Source: DASSBG01 sp965651365 | GTDB lineage: Bacteria > Pseudomonadota > Gammaproteobacteria > Xanthomonadales > Rhodanobacteraceae | Length of the DNA stretch: 43,901 bases | Reading direction: 5' to 3' | NCBI GenBank assembly: GCA_965651365.1 | Contig: CBFGSA010000006.1 | Span: 1-43,901, forward strand | Shown here: positions 11,901 to 20,369 of the stretch, piece by piece | How the letters are laid out: each line of letters begins with the position of its first letter | How positions within the stretch are numbered: the first letter of the stretch is position 1 | The notes under the pieces: model-generated | The model's input: only the letters and a program-made list of their open reading frames with translations | The model's database searches: none | What the model was told of the DNA's origin: nothing | Program-made: the position numbers and the translations under genes

Positions 11901-13328
11901 ATGAAGCCGTTACATTTGCGCGCAGCCTTTGTGCGGAGCTGGCTGCTGGTGTCTGTGGGACTGGTTGCACACGCGGGGTCCCCGCCGAGCGAGTTTCCAC
12001 CCGATGCGTTCCCGTCGACGTACCAGCCGTTGCCGGCGCAGACCACGCTGATCCGCAATGCGATTGTTTACACCGGCACCGGAGAGCGGATCGACGCTGG
12101 CGCGGTGTTGCTGCGCGACGGCAAGATCGCCGCGGTCGGCGAGCAAATCGAGGCTCCGCAAGGTGCACAAGTGATCGATGCCACCGGCAAGGTGGTGACG
12201 CCGGGCCTGATCGATGTGCACTCGCATCTGGGCGTGTATCCATCGCCCTCGGTTTCCTCGACCGCCAACGGCAACGAGATGACCAGCCCGACCACGCCGC
12301 AGGTGATGGCCGAGCATTCGGTCTGGCCGCAGGACCCGGGCTTCAACACGGCGCGCGCCGGCGGCGTCACCACACTGCAGATTCTGCCAGGCTCGGGCAA
12401 CCTGATCGGCGGACGCGGCGTGGTGTTGAAGAATGTGCCGGCGATCACCGTGCAGGCGATGAAGTTTCCCCATGCACCCTACGGCCTCAAGATGGCCTGC
12501 GGCGAAAATCCGATGCGGGTGTATGGCAGCCGCAAACAGTTTCCATCGACCCTGATGGGCGATGTGGCCGGCTACCGCCAGGCCTTTGCCGATGCCCAGG
12601 CGTATGACCGGCAATGGAAGGCGTGGCAGGCCAAGCGCAGGGTCAAGGGTGCCGGCGCTGCCGGCCCGCCGCCCAAGCGAGATCTCGGCAAGGAGACCCT
12701 GGCCGAGGTGCTGGACGGGCGCGTCCTGATCCAGATGCATTGCTACCGCTCCGACGAAATGGCGGTGATGCTGGATGTGGCCAAAGAGTTCGGTTTCAGG
12801 ATCCGGGCCTTCCATCACGCCGTCGAGGCCTACAAGATTCCGCATCGGCTGGCCGAGTCCGGCACCTGCGCCGCGGTGTGGGCTGACTGGTGGGGCTTCA
12901 AGATGGAAGCCTGGGACGGCATCCGCGCCAACCTGGCGATGGTGGATGCGGGCGGCGCCTGCGCGCTGATCCATTCCGACGATGCCAATGGCATCCAGAG
13001 GCTCAATCAGGAAGTGGCCAAGGCACGGGCCGCAGGCCTTGCGGCCGGCCTCGACATCAGCAAGGCGCATGCGGTGACCTGGATGACGCTGAATCCGGCC
13101 CGGGCACTGGGCCTGGCTGACCGTATCGGCTCGCTGGAGCCGGGCAAGAATGCGGATGTGGTGCTGTGGGACGGCGATCCGTTCAGTGTCTACACGCATG
13201 CCGAGAAAGTGTTTCTCGACGGTGCCCTGGTCCATGACCGTGAGGATGCCGCGCGACAGGCCAGGTCCGACTTCATGCTGGGCAGCTTCATTCCGGATCC
13301 GGCCGGTACGCGGGAGGGCAGGCCATGA
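11901..13328 (+). CDS. Exported amidohydrolase family protein (metal ligands intact)
   Basis: A predicted periplasmic metal-dependent hydrolase of the amidohydrolase superfamily (imidazolonepropionase/dihydroorotase-like), 475 residues. The start at 11901 gives a Sec signal peptide (MKPLHLRAAFVRSWLLVSVG, cleavage near AHAG) and has a good ribosome binding site. The mature part begins with the small beta-sandwich (TLIRNAIVYTGTGERIDAG). Ligands are in place: H107-x-H109 in DVHSHLG, His280 in QMHCYR, His305/306 in AFHHAVEAY, and Asp360 in IHSDDANG. The C-terminal beta-sandwich returns in LEPGKNADVVLWDGDPF. The next gene overlaps its stop by 4 bp (ATGA). The substrate is unknown. Confidence 0.9.
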   Translation: MKPLHLRAAFVRSWLLVSVGLVAHAGSPPSEFPPDAFPSTYQPLPAQTTLIRNAIVYTGTGERIDAGAVLLRDGKIAAVGEQIEAPQGAQVIDATGKVVTPGLIDVHSHLGVYPSPSVSSTANGNEMTSPTTPQVMAEHSVWPQDPGFNTARAGGVTTLQILPGSGNLIGGRGVVLKNVPAITVQAMKFPHAPYGLKMACGENPMRVYGSRKQFPSTLMGDVAGYRQAFADAQAYDRQWKAWQAKRRVKGAGAAGPPPKRDLGKETLAEVLDGRVLIQMHCYRSDEMAVMLDVAKEFGFRIRAFHHAVEAYKIPHRLAESGTCAAVWADWWGFKMEAWDGIRANLAMVDAGGACALIHSDDANGIQRLNQEVAKARAAGLAAGLDISKAHAVTWMTLNPARALGLADRIGSLEPGKNADVVLWDGDPFSVYTHAEKVFLDGALVHDREDAARQARSDFMLGSFIPDPAGTREGRP

Positions 13329-14683
13329 AATATCTGACCGCAAGCCTGGCACTGTTCTGTGTTGCCTGCAGCCCTTCGGGTCCAGTCGATTTGCAGGCCG
13401 GCGAGCAGGCTGAGAAGACGCTGCCTGCCCGGACGCAAACCTCCGGGCCGACCTGGGCCATCACGGGTGCCACGGTGCACACTCTGGGTGCGGCCGGCAA
13501 GATCGAGGCCGGCACGGTGCTGATCCGCAACGGTCGCATCGAGGCCGTTGGAGACAAGCTCGATATTCCGGCCGACGCCAGGCGCATCGATGCGCGCGGC
13601 AAGATCGTCACGCCGGGGATCTTCGATCCGCAAAGCCAGTTCGGCGTTGTCGAGGTCGGCGCGGTGGCCGAAACCCGGGATGCTTCGGCCGGCGACTCGC
13701 GCTTCAGCGCCGCCTTCGATGTGGCCGATGCGATCAACCCGCGTTCGGTGTTGATTCCCGTCAACCGCATCGCCGGCGTCACGCGGGCCGTGGTCTCGCC
13801 GACCGGCGGTGACAAGCACATCATCGCCGGGCGCGGCGCGATCATCGACCTTGGTGCGACGGACGGTTTCATCCACCGCAATCCGGCGGCAATGTTCGCC
13901 AGCCTCGGCGAGGCGGGTGCGGCGCAGACTGGTGGCTCGCGTGCGGCAGCCTTGCTGGCCTTGCGCGAAGCCTTGCAGGATGCGCGCGACTATGCCGCCA
14001 ATACCGGTGCCTTTGACAGCAACCAGCGCCGCCGCTACGCGCTGACCCGGCTGGATCTCGAGGCGCTGGGTCCGGTGCTGGACGGCACGCTGCCGCTGGT
14101 GGTCCATGTCGAGCGTGCCAGCGACATCGAGGCAGCGCTGCGCCTGGCGCGCGACTTCAATCTGAAATTGGTGATTGCCGGCGGCGCCGAAGCCTGGATG
14201 GTTGCGGACCAACTGGCCCGCGCAAACGTGCCGGTCATGCTCGATCCGCTGGAAAACCTGCCCGCGCATTTTGAGACTCTCGGTGCCAGCTTGCGCAACG
14301 CCGCGCGCCTGCAAGACGCGGGCGTCCTGATCGCTTTCGCCACCGGTGACACCCATAACGCGCGCAACCTCACCCAGGCCGCCGGCAACGCCGTCGCCAA
14401 CGGCCTGCCGTGGCTGGATGCGCTCAAGGCGCTGACGCTCAATCCGGCCCGGATCTACGGCATGGACCAGGAACTGGGCACGCTGGAGCCGGGCAAGCAG
14501 GCCGATGTGGTGATCTGGAGCGCCGACCCGCTGGAACTGTCCAGCCATGCCGAGCAGGTTTTCATCGCCGGCCGTAAGGTCCCCATGTTCAGCCGCCAGA
14601 CCCTGCTGCGTGATCGCTACCTGCGAGCCATGCGCGGCAAGCACGCGCTGCCCGCCAGCTACCTGGGATTGGACGGGTCGTAG
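13325..14683 (+). CDS. Exported amidohydrolase-like protein with degenerate metal site
   Basis: A paralogue of the preceding gene, 452 residues, translationally coupled by an ATGA overlap. The N-terminus (MKYLTASLALFCVACSPSG) is a signal sequence, possibly a lipoprotein one, although the residue before VAC is not the usual Leu. The fold is recognisable throughout, with LEPGKQADVVIWSADPL at the end. The metal site is not intact: the HxH pair is Gln103-Ser-Gln105 in FDPQSQFG, and the His pair of the first protein is replaced by Gly286-Gly287. His261 (VVHVERASD) and Asp342 (ATGDTHNA) remain. The frame is intact, so this is not a pseudogene. It is more likely a non-catalytic partner or an enzyme with altered chemistry. 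Confidence 0.88.
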   Translation: MKYLTASLALFCVACSPSGPVDLQAGEQAEKTLPARTQTSGPTWAITGATVHTLGAAGKIEAGTVLIRNGRIEAVGDKLDIPADARRIDARGKIVTPGIFDPQSQFGVVEVGAVAETRDASAGDSRFSAAFDVADAINPRSVLIPVNRIAGVTRAVVSPTGGDKHIIAGRGAIIDLGATDGFIHRNPAAMFASLGEAGAAQTGGSRAAALLALREALQDARDYAANTGAFDSNQRRRYALTRLDLEALGPVLDGTLPLVVHVERASDIEAALRLARDFNLKLVIAGGAEAWMVADQLARANVPVMLDPLENLPAHFETLGASLRNAARLQDAGVLIAFATGDTHNARNLTQAAGNAVANGLPWLDALKALTLNPARIYGMDQELGTLEPGKQADVVIWSADPLELSSHAEQVFIAGRKVPMFSRQTLLRDRYLRAMRGKHALPASYLGLDGS

Positions 14684-14746
14684 CAGGCAGGGCGTTGTTT
14701 GGTTGATGCAGCTGAATGGTTCCAGCCGGGGGCTGCAGCATGCTCG

Positions 14747-16111
14747 TCAGCTGTGCTTTCGGGCCGAGACCAAAAGTCCGGCAACGGGGCTATTGGCCTC
14801 ATTGCGCAAGCTCGCCTCCTGGTGCTCGATCGCGGTCAGTCCGGCGCCGGCCAGTGCGTCCAGGACGTGATCGGGGTGATGGCTGTAACGTCCCGTGGTG
14901 TGCAGGTGGCTGCCGGGCTGGCTGGATTTTTCGACGCTGAAGGCCAGCAGGCCACCCGGCCGGATGGCCTGCGATGCAGCGTGCAGGATGGCGTGCAGGT
15001 CGCCGAAATAGATCAGAACGTCAATGAACACACACAGGTCATACGTGGCCGGATGCTGGTCGAGCCAGCTGCCCAGCTCGCTCTCGGCCAGTGTGTCATA
15101 GCACGTGGTGGCGCGGGCATGCCGCAGCATTTCCGGCGACAGGTCGACCCCGGTCAGGCGGCGGGCGTGCGGACGCAACATGCGGGCGGCCAGTCCGGTG
15201 CCACAACCACCATCCAGCACGTCCAGACCGGCGCTGGCTGGCGGCAGCCGTTGCGCCAGCACCTGCGCGATCAGTTCCGGGGCGCAGTAGTGAAGTGAGC
15301 GGATGTGCTTGTCGAAGCTGTCGGCATAGGTGTCGAAGCTGGCGCGGACAACATTGTCCGGCATGCGTGACGGGGGTGTGCGCCGGTTCAGCGCGTCCAG
15401 CAGAAATTGCGCCGTGGGGTTGGCGGGAACCGCCGTGGCCCAGCGCTGATAGGCTTTGCGGGTGCGACTCAGCCGCCGGCGCGAGATGATGCCGGATTGT
15501 TCGATCTGCAGCAGTACCCGGCACAGGCTGTTGTGGGCGGGACTGAAGGTCGGCTGGCGGGCAAGCACCTGTTCATAGGCTTTTGCGGCTTGCTCCAGTT
15601 CGTCGGTGCAGGCCAGGGCATTGGCAAGCGCGAGCATGGCCAGCACGTTTTCCGGCTCCAGTTTCAGTGCTTCCTGTCCCGCCGCCACGGCCTCTGCATG
15701 GCGGCCCAGCTTGCGCAGGCATACGCTGTAGTTCACATGATTGCCAGCGTCGCCGGGCTGTTCCTTGAGTACCTCCAGGCTCAGTGCTTCGGCTTCCTTG
15801 GCCCGGTTCAGGTCAAGCAGCAGGTTGCCGAGGTTCTTGCGGATGTCGTAGCTTGCCGGGTCCAGGCGGTGGGCGCGTTGCACCAGTTCGAGGCCGGTGG
15901 TGCTGTTGCCCTGCATGTGCTCCAGCACACCGAGGTAGTGCAATGCGGGGGCGTGCTCCGGGTGGCGGTCGAGGATTCGGCGATAGGCCCTGCGCGCTTC
16001 GGCAAATCGGCCGCTGCGGTGCTGCGCCTTGGCGGCCTCCAGCGCTCTTTGCAGGGCCGGAAAATGCGGCGTCACGACACGATCACGGACAGCTCGGCGG
16101 CTCGAATCCAT
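14747..16111 (-). CDS. TPR-repeat protein with C-terminal SAM-dependent methyltransferase domain
   Basis: About 454 residues in two parts. The N-terminal half (to roughly residue 230) holds consecutive tetratricopeptide repeats (ARRAYRRILDRHPEHAPALHYLG, AVAAGQEALKLEPENVLAMLALA). The C-terminal half is a class I methyltransferase with motif I LDVLDGGCGTGLAARML, the acidic motif LTGVDLSPEML, and IRPGGLLAFSVE. No signal peptide is seen, so it is probably cytoplasmic. Such fusions methylate proteins or small molecules, but the target is unknown. The start is uncertain: Met at 16111 or a GTG at 16075; the frame extends to 16141. It overlaps the end of the upstream exported-protein gene, so the two may be co-transcribed. 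Confidence 0.85.
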   Translation of the reverse strand: MDSSRRAVRDRVVTPHFPALQRALEAAKAQHRSGRFAEARRAYRRILDRHPEHAPALHYLGVLEHMQGNSTTGLELVQRAHRLDPASYDIRKNLGNLLLDLNRAKEAEALSLEVLKEQPGDAGNHVNYSVCLRKLGRHAEAVAAGQEALKLEPENVLAMLALANALACTDELEQAAKAYEQVLARQPTFSPAHNSLCRVLLQIEQSGIISRRRLSRTRKAYQRWATAVPANPTAQFLLDALNRRTPPSRMPDNVVRASFDTYADSFDKHIRSLHYCAPELIAQVLAQRLPPASAGLDVLDGGCGTGLAARMLRPHARRLTGVDLSPEMLRHARATTCYDTLAESELGSWLDQHPATYDLCVFIDVLIYFGDLHAILHAASQAIRPGGLLAFSVEKSSQPGSHLHTTGRYSHHPDHVLDALAGAGLTAIEHQEASLRNEANSPVAGLLVSARKHS

Positions 16112-16898
16112 CCGCAAAAAGCCGGTCCGGAACCGGCGCAAGAACTTCCAGCAGGCTGTCCAGGTGCAAGTCGTCAGAGCCGTCGCTGACCAGCAGATTG
16201 AGAGCCAGAACGCCAGGCTGGGTCGGCGCGCTGCCGTCCACGGAACACTGCAGGGTTCCGGTGCCCTGTTGGCAGCTTGAGCTCAATGGAGCAGGCAGGC
16301 CGGGTTGCACCGGATCGGCGTCGTGTTGATAGCTGAAGGTGCCGGTGAGGGTGTCGCCATCGGCATCGTTGGCCAGGAAGACCACTGTGCCGATGGGATC
16401 GCCCGCAGTGCGGGTCTGGGCATCGCAAAGGACGCTGCCGGTGGGCGGTGTATTGCCCGGGCAACTGCAGCTTGAGGCGCGCCGAAGGCCTGAATCGAGC
16501 AGCGGCTGGATCGCGATATACGGCTGCTCACGAAGTCCGTCTTGCAGGTCACGCCCAGGCCGGCGGCCGCTCAGGGCGTAAAGGCGTTGGCGCAGCAGCA
16601 GCTTGTTCTGCGCAACGATCGACTCGCAAGTTCCGGAGTCCGGGAGATACAGCAACAGGCTGGCATCCTTGAGCCCGGGTCGCTGGCAGGCACTTTGCAC
16701 AGCGCTGGCAGCGATGAAACGTCCGCCTTGCAGCGACAGGAAAGCCGGCAGCTTGCGCTGCAGAATGCTTTGCCCCGAAACCAGCAGTACTGCCTGCGAA
16801 TGCCGTGGTGTGCCTGGTGCGGCATGCGCGGCAGTGGCTGCCACGGCAACGCCCAGCAGCAGAGCGAGACTGGCTGTGGGGTGCCCGCATGTGGCCAT
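16083..16898 (-). CDS. Secreted protein of unknown function with C-terminal DGFE tag
   Basis: A 271-residue exported protein I cannot assign to a family. It begins with a clear Sec signal peptide (SLALLLGVAVAATAAHA). It has several cysteines, including a CSCPG stretch near the middle, and an acidic, cadherin-like segment (VVFLANDADGDTLTGTFSY). The end reads APVPDRLFADGFEPPSCP. The DxxFADGFE ending recurs in the subtilase at 18431-20323 and, as NGFE, in the metalloprotease at 35107-38439. It lies 17 bp downstream of the Hcp-like gene, so both are probably one transcript and exported together. Function is unknown. Confidence 0.75.
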   Translation of the reverse strand: MATCGHPTASLALLLGVAVAATAAHAAPGTPRHSQAVLLVSGQSILQRKLPAFLSLQGGRFIAASAVQSACQRPGLKDASLLLYLPDSGTCESIVAQNKLLLRQRLYALSGRRPGRDLQDGLREQPYIAIQPLLDSGLRRASSCSCPGNTPPTGSVLCDAQTRTAGDPIGTVVFLANDADGDTLTGTFSYQHDADPVQPGLPAPLSSSCQQGTGTLQCSVDGSAPTQPGVLALNLLVSDGSDDLHLDSLLEVLAPVPDRLFADGFEPPSCP

Positions 16899-16915
16899 GG
16901 CCGTGGCCCCAGACC

Positions 16916-17482
16916 TCAGAACGGCGTTACAGAGGTGTTCGATTGCAGATCAAAGGCGAAGCACTGGGGCGTACCCTTGCTCGTGGCGGTATAGCAGTAG
17001 GACACCTGCGAATACTGCAGCGTGAAATTCTCCTGCGGCAGGCCCGAGTCACTGGAGGCTCCCGCGTTCAGTGACGTGACGTGCACGTTTTTCATGTGGA
17101 TGGTCAGGAAGGGATCGGGTGATACGCAACCCGATCCGCACGTGGCGTATTGGCGCAGCTCGACGATGCCCTTCATCGGGTTCCCTGTGGCTACAAACTT
17201 GAACAAGTCATCCGAGCTGCTGTCGGTGTCCTTGGTCAGGTTCAGATCCTGGAAGGCTGCCGGGCCCGAAGCACCACCACCGCCGCCGCCCAACGTGAAC
17301 GGCTTGCTGAGCCCCCAGCTCCAGGCAAGAACATCGGCGCAACCGGCTGCCGAAGGGTTCTGGCTGTCGCCCTGGATGTCCGAGGCGCACAGCACAATCT
17401 GAGAGCCCGCGAGAACGGCACCACCGTGCAGGCCGAACAGGCCGAGCAGAAATACCCAGAAATTCTTGATTGGACGTGTCAT
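16916..17482 (-). CDS. Hcp-fold protein with Sec signal peptide
   Basis: The 188-residue protein has the layout of the Hcp/type VI effector family: WSWGLSKPF, then a glycine run, FQDLNLTKDTDSSSDDLFKF, the helix VATGNPMKGIVELRQY, and LQYSQVSYCYT near the end. Unlike structural T6SS Hcp it begins with a Sec signal peptide (FWVFLLGLFGLHGGAVLAG). It carries six cysteines in the mature part (32, 48, 115, 119, 163, 174), suggesting disulfides outside the cytoplasm. No T6SS genes are nearby. It is probably co-transcribed with the DGFE-tagged secreted protein 17 bp downstream. The fold call is fairly sure; a T6SS role is unlikely. Confidence 0.82.
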   Translation of the reverse strand: MTRPIKNFWVFLLGLFGLHGGAVLAGSQIVLCASDIQGDSQNPSAAGCADVLAWSWGLSKPFTLGGGGGGASGPAAFQDLNLTKDTDSSSDDLFKFVATGNPMKGIVELRQYATCGSGCVSPDPFLTIHMKNVHVTSLNAGASSDSGLPQENFTLQYSQVSYCYTATSKGTPQCFAFDLQSNTSVTPF

Positions 17483-17528
17483 CAGCTTTGGCCCCCCGGA
17501 AGTGAAGATTCAGCGTCCTGCGCGTCGA

Positions 17529-17559
17529 AGTATACGCTAGCGGAATTGCGGTGAGTCAA
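17529..17559 (-). promoter_or_regulatory. Candidate sigma-70 promoter of the Hcp-like operon
   Basis: On the minus strand TTGACT (17554-17559) and TATACT (17529-17534) are separated by 19 bp, longer than ideal but with good hexamers. The promoter overlaps the stop codon of the TMEM175-type gene, giving the Hcp-like gene its own start about 40 bp downstream. Confidence 0.5.
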
Positions 17560-18248
17560 CTGGTTTTTCGCATGTGCCGCTGGCACAGCGGCAGCACGAT
17601 GCCGAGCAGGCAGTAGGGCCAGCCGGCAACGGGAATGGAGTCGGGGAACAGGGCGGCGGTCAGGGTCGACAGCAAGCCGGCAGCGGACAGGACGGCCCAG
17701 GTTGCCAGCTCCACGCGTGTTTCGGTGCGTTCGCTCGCTGTCAGTTCCAGGCTTTCGCGGTGCCGCCATGCGTGCAGGTTCAGCAAGGCAATGGCGATCG
17801 ACATGGTCATGAATCCAATGCCGTAGATGACGAACATCTGGTTGGCGTCACGCACACCGACAATGCCCAGCGTATGCATGTCCGGCCCGATCGACAGGCC
17901 TACGGAGTTCGCCATGGCACTGACCAGGGCGTTCATCATGAAGCGCAGCGGATAGACAAAAACCAGCACCGTAAACACGAGCAGGCAACTGAGGATGATG
18001 GTCGCGCTGTCATCCAGTCCGTAGCGGCGGCTCCAGCGATGGTGCGCATTCCAGAACACCATCAGCATCACCGCCGCCAGGACAAACCCCGGCACATGTA
18101 CCAGCGCTGCGCTCAGCGTCTGCATTGTTGTCGGTGGATCGAGCGAGATCACCAGCAGGGTCAGCGCGAACGCGAATGCGGCATCGGTGAAGGACTCGAT
18201 GCGCGTCATGTCCAGGCCGCGTTGTCTGAAGTCGCTGTTGTGCGTCAT
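17556..18248 (-). CDS. TMEM175 (DUF1211) family potassium channel-like membrane protein
   Basis: An inner-membrane protein of 230 residues with about six hydrophobic helices. The first helix carries the family signature as RIESFTDAAFAFALTLLVISL. Bacterial TMEM175 proteins usually have FSDGVFAIA, so the Ser is Thr and the following Gly-Val is Ala-Ala. The C-terminus ends in a short basic tail (CQRHMRKTS). Bacterial homologues form tetrameric potassium leak channels; the altered filter helix makes selectivity uncertain. It is divergent from the subtilase gene. Confidence 0.85.
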   Translation of the reverse strand: MTHNSDFRQRGLDMTRIESFTDAAFAFALTLLVISLDPPTTMQTLSAALVHVPGFVLAAVMLMVFWNAHHRWSRRYGLDDSATIILSCLLVFTVLVFVYPLRFMMNALVSAMANSVGLSIGPDMHTLGIVGVRDANQMFVIYGIGFMTMSIAIALLNLHAWRHRESLELTASERTETRVELATWAVLSAAGLLSTLTAALFPDSIPVAGWPYCLLGIVLPLCQRHMRKTS

Positions 18249-18430
18249 CTTTACCGCCCATTATGCTCGCGTGCAGACCGCGGCCCTGGCTCCCTCCGCC
18301 GCCACCCGATCTTCGGACTGATACCCGGAGGAGGAGAATCGCGTATTCTTGTAGGTTCGGGCAGTGTGGCACAAGATTTGGCTGCCCAGGCACCGTTGCA
18401 TTGCCCTTTTCCATTGCCTTGGGGAATACC

Positions 18431-20323
18431 ATGAATCCAGTCCGACCCTGCTCGTCCTTTTTCCGCTTGTTTGCGGCAATGCTCTGCCTGGGCCTGGCAA
18501 CAGCCCTGGGCACTGCCCTGCCTGCACAAGCCCAAACGCCGCAGCTTGCCGCCAGTGCGGTTGCCCAGATCCAGGTTCTGGCTTCGATCAAGAATGCGAG
18601 GACCGCGCAGCAAGGCAAGATCTCCTCGCGCCTGTATCTGGCCTTGCTGCACCAGCGGCGCGATGCGCGCCTGGCGGCGCTGCCCGATTTCCGCTTCGTC
18701 CAGCCTGGTGCGGATCATCGGGTAGCCGTGGATGTGGTGCTGAATTCGCTTGCAGGGCGCCAGTCGGTCATGGACAAGCTGAAAAGCCTCGATGCGCAGG
18801 CGGTTTCCGGCGAGGCGGATATTCCCCGCGTCCACGCGCGTGTTCGCCTGCAGGATCTGGAGGCCCTGGCCGCACTGAGCCAGGTGCGCGCGGTGCGCCA
18901 GCACCTGCCGGCGCTGACCAACAAGATCAACACCTCCGAAGGCGACGCCGCGCACGATGGACCCGGGGCGCGGGCACATTTTGGCGTGACCGGTGCCGGC
19001 GTCAAGGTCTGCGTGATGTCCGATGGTGTCGATTCCCTGGCGTCGGTTCAGGCTAGTGGCGATCTGCCGCCGACGGTCGACGTGCTGCCGGGCCAGGCCG
19101 GCTCCGGTGACGAGGGCACGGCCATGCTGGAAATCGTGCACGACGTGGCCCCCGGCGCCGAGCTCGGCTTTGCCCAGGCGGCACAGGATGCGCCGAATTT
19201 TGCCCAGAACATCATCAGCCTTGCCATCAGCGGCTGTGACATCATTGTGGACGACATCATCTACCTGGACGAATCGCCGTTCGAGGATGGCCCGATTGCG
19301 CAGGCGGTCAACATGGTGACCAATGCGGGCGTGTTGTACTTTTCGTCGGCCGGCAATGAAGGCAACAAGGACGATGGTACCTCCGGCACCTGGGAAGGCG
19401 ATTTCAAGGCCAGTGCGGCCACGCCGCCCGCGAGCCTGACCGGCAAGGTCCTGCATGATTTCGGCGATGGCGGCAATTCGATCAAGGTTCTGAGTGGCGG
19501 AAGTGGCTATTCGATCCTGATCTGGGCCGAGCACTACGACTTCGCCACCGGCAACGCGTCCACCGACTACGACTTGTATGATCTCAACGACAGCCTGACG
19601 ACGGTCTACGACTCCAGTACCGACACCCAGGACGGCGCGGGGGGCGACGACTATCCGATCGAGTTCATCAACCCAACCTTTTCCAATGAACGCCTGGTGG
19701 TCGTGCGCGAGACGGCCGGCAGTACCAGTCCGCCGATGTTCAACCTGATCGTGTTCCGCGGGCGCGTCGACCCGGCGCTGGCCACGAATGGCGCCACACG
19801 CGGTCACAGCGCGGCGGCCGCGGCCTTCAGTGTGGCGGCCACGCCGGCGGCAGCCTCGTTTGACGGTACCACGCCCAACGGGCCTTTTCCGGGCCTGTTC
19901 ACCGCGGCCAACGCCAGCGAGAGCTTCAGTTCCGACGGCCCGCGCCGCATCATTCTGGACGGTCTGACGGGCCAGGAGCTCACGCCGGGCAACCGCGGCA
20001 GCAGCGGCGGCACAGTGCGTCAAAAGCCCGACATCACGGCAGCCGATGGCGTGTCGACGGCAGCGCCCGGATTCAGCCCGTTCTACGGAACTTCGGCGGC
20101 GGCGCCGCACGCCGCGGCCATTGCGGCCCTGCTGAAGTCGGCGCTGCCTTCAATGACGCCGGTTCAGGTACGCGCGGCACTGGTGTCCACGGCGATCGAT
20201 ATCGAAGCCGCCGGCGCGGATCGCGACACCGGCGCCGGCATCGTGATGCCGGATCCGGCACTGACCTACGCCGGTGCGACGCCGGTAGTCGACCTGATCT
20301 TTGCGGACGGATTCGAACCCTGA
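18431..20323 (+). CDS. Secreted subtilisin-like (S8) protein with Glu in place of the catalytic His; DGFE tail
   Basis: A 630-residue exported protein starting with a signal peptide (FRLFAAMLCLGLATALGTA, cleavage near AQAQ). The frame is open from 18263, but 18431 gives the right N-terminus. After an N-terminal region of about 180 residues comes the subtilase domain. The Asp motif is VCVMSDGVDS with Asp198, and the Ser motif is GTSAAAPH with Ser555. Where S8 enzymes have HGT the sequence reads DEGTAMLEIVHDVAPGAE, putting Glu228 in the catalytic His position. His237 lies further along the same helix. A beta-rich insert (about 330-480) separates these from the Ser motif. The protein ends VVDLIFADGFEP. 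It may be a protease with an Asp-Glu-Ser arrangement or an inactive homologue. Confidence 0.88.
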   Translation: MNPVRPCSSFFRLFAAMLCLGLATALGTALPAQAQTPQLAASAVAQIQVLASIKNARTAQQGKISSRLYLALLHQRRDARLAALPDFRFVQPGADHRVAVDVVLNSLAGRQSVMDKLKSLDAQAVSGEADIPRVHARVRLQDLEALAALSQVRAVRQHLPALTNKINTSEGDAAHDGPGARAHFGVTGAGVKVCVMSDGVDSLASVQASGDLPPTVDVLPGQAGSGDEGTAMLEIVHDVAPGAELGFAQAAQDAPNFAQNIISLAISGCDIIVDDIIYLDESPFEDGPIAQAVNMVTNAGVLYFSSAGNEGNKDDGTSGTWEGDFKASAATPPASLTGKVLHDFGDGGNSIKVLSGGSGYSILIWAEHYDFATGNASTDYDLYDLNDSLTTVYDSSTDTQDGAGGDDYPIEFINPTFSNERLVVVRETAGSTSPPMFNLIVFRGRVDPALATNGATRGHSAAAAAFSVAATPAAASFDGTTPNGPFPGLFTAANASESFSSDGPRRIILDGLTGQELTPGNRGSSGGTVRQKPDITAADGVSTAAPGFSPFYGTSAAAPHAAAIAALLKSALPSMTPVQVRAALVSTAIDIEAAGADRDTGAGIVMPDPALTYAGATPVVDLIFADGFEP

Positions 20324-20369
20324 AAGAGCTGCTGCACGCCGCGGCCGGGTGCCTGCCAGACTTTGCCAG

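Noticed and set aside
13325..14683. Second amidohydrolase as a pseudogene
   Set aside because: The frame is intact to a normal length, and the signal sequence, fold segments and codon use are preserved. The lost ligands look like a functional shift rather than decay.
16916..17482. Type VI secretion system locus
   Set aside because: Only an Hcp-like fold is present, with a Sec signal peptide and cysteines. No tss genes lie around it.
20324..20369. Terminator between the subtilase and the ABC permease
   Set aside because: The short GCCTG/CAGGC pairing has bulges and no T-tract; I cannot support a terminator there.
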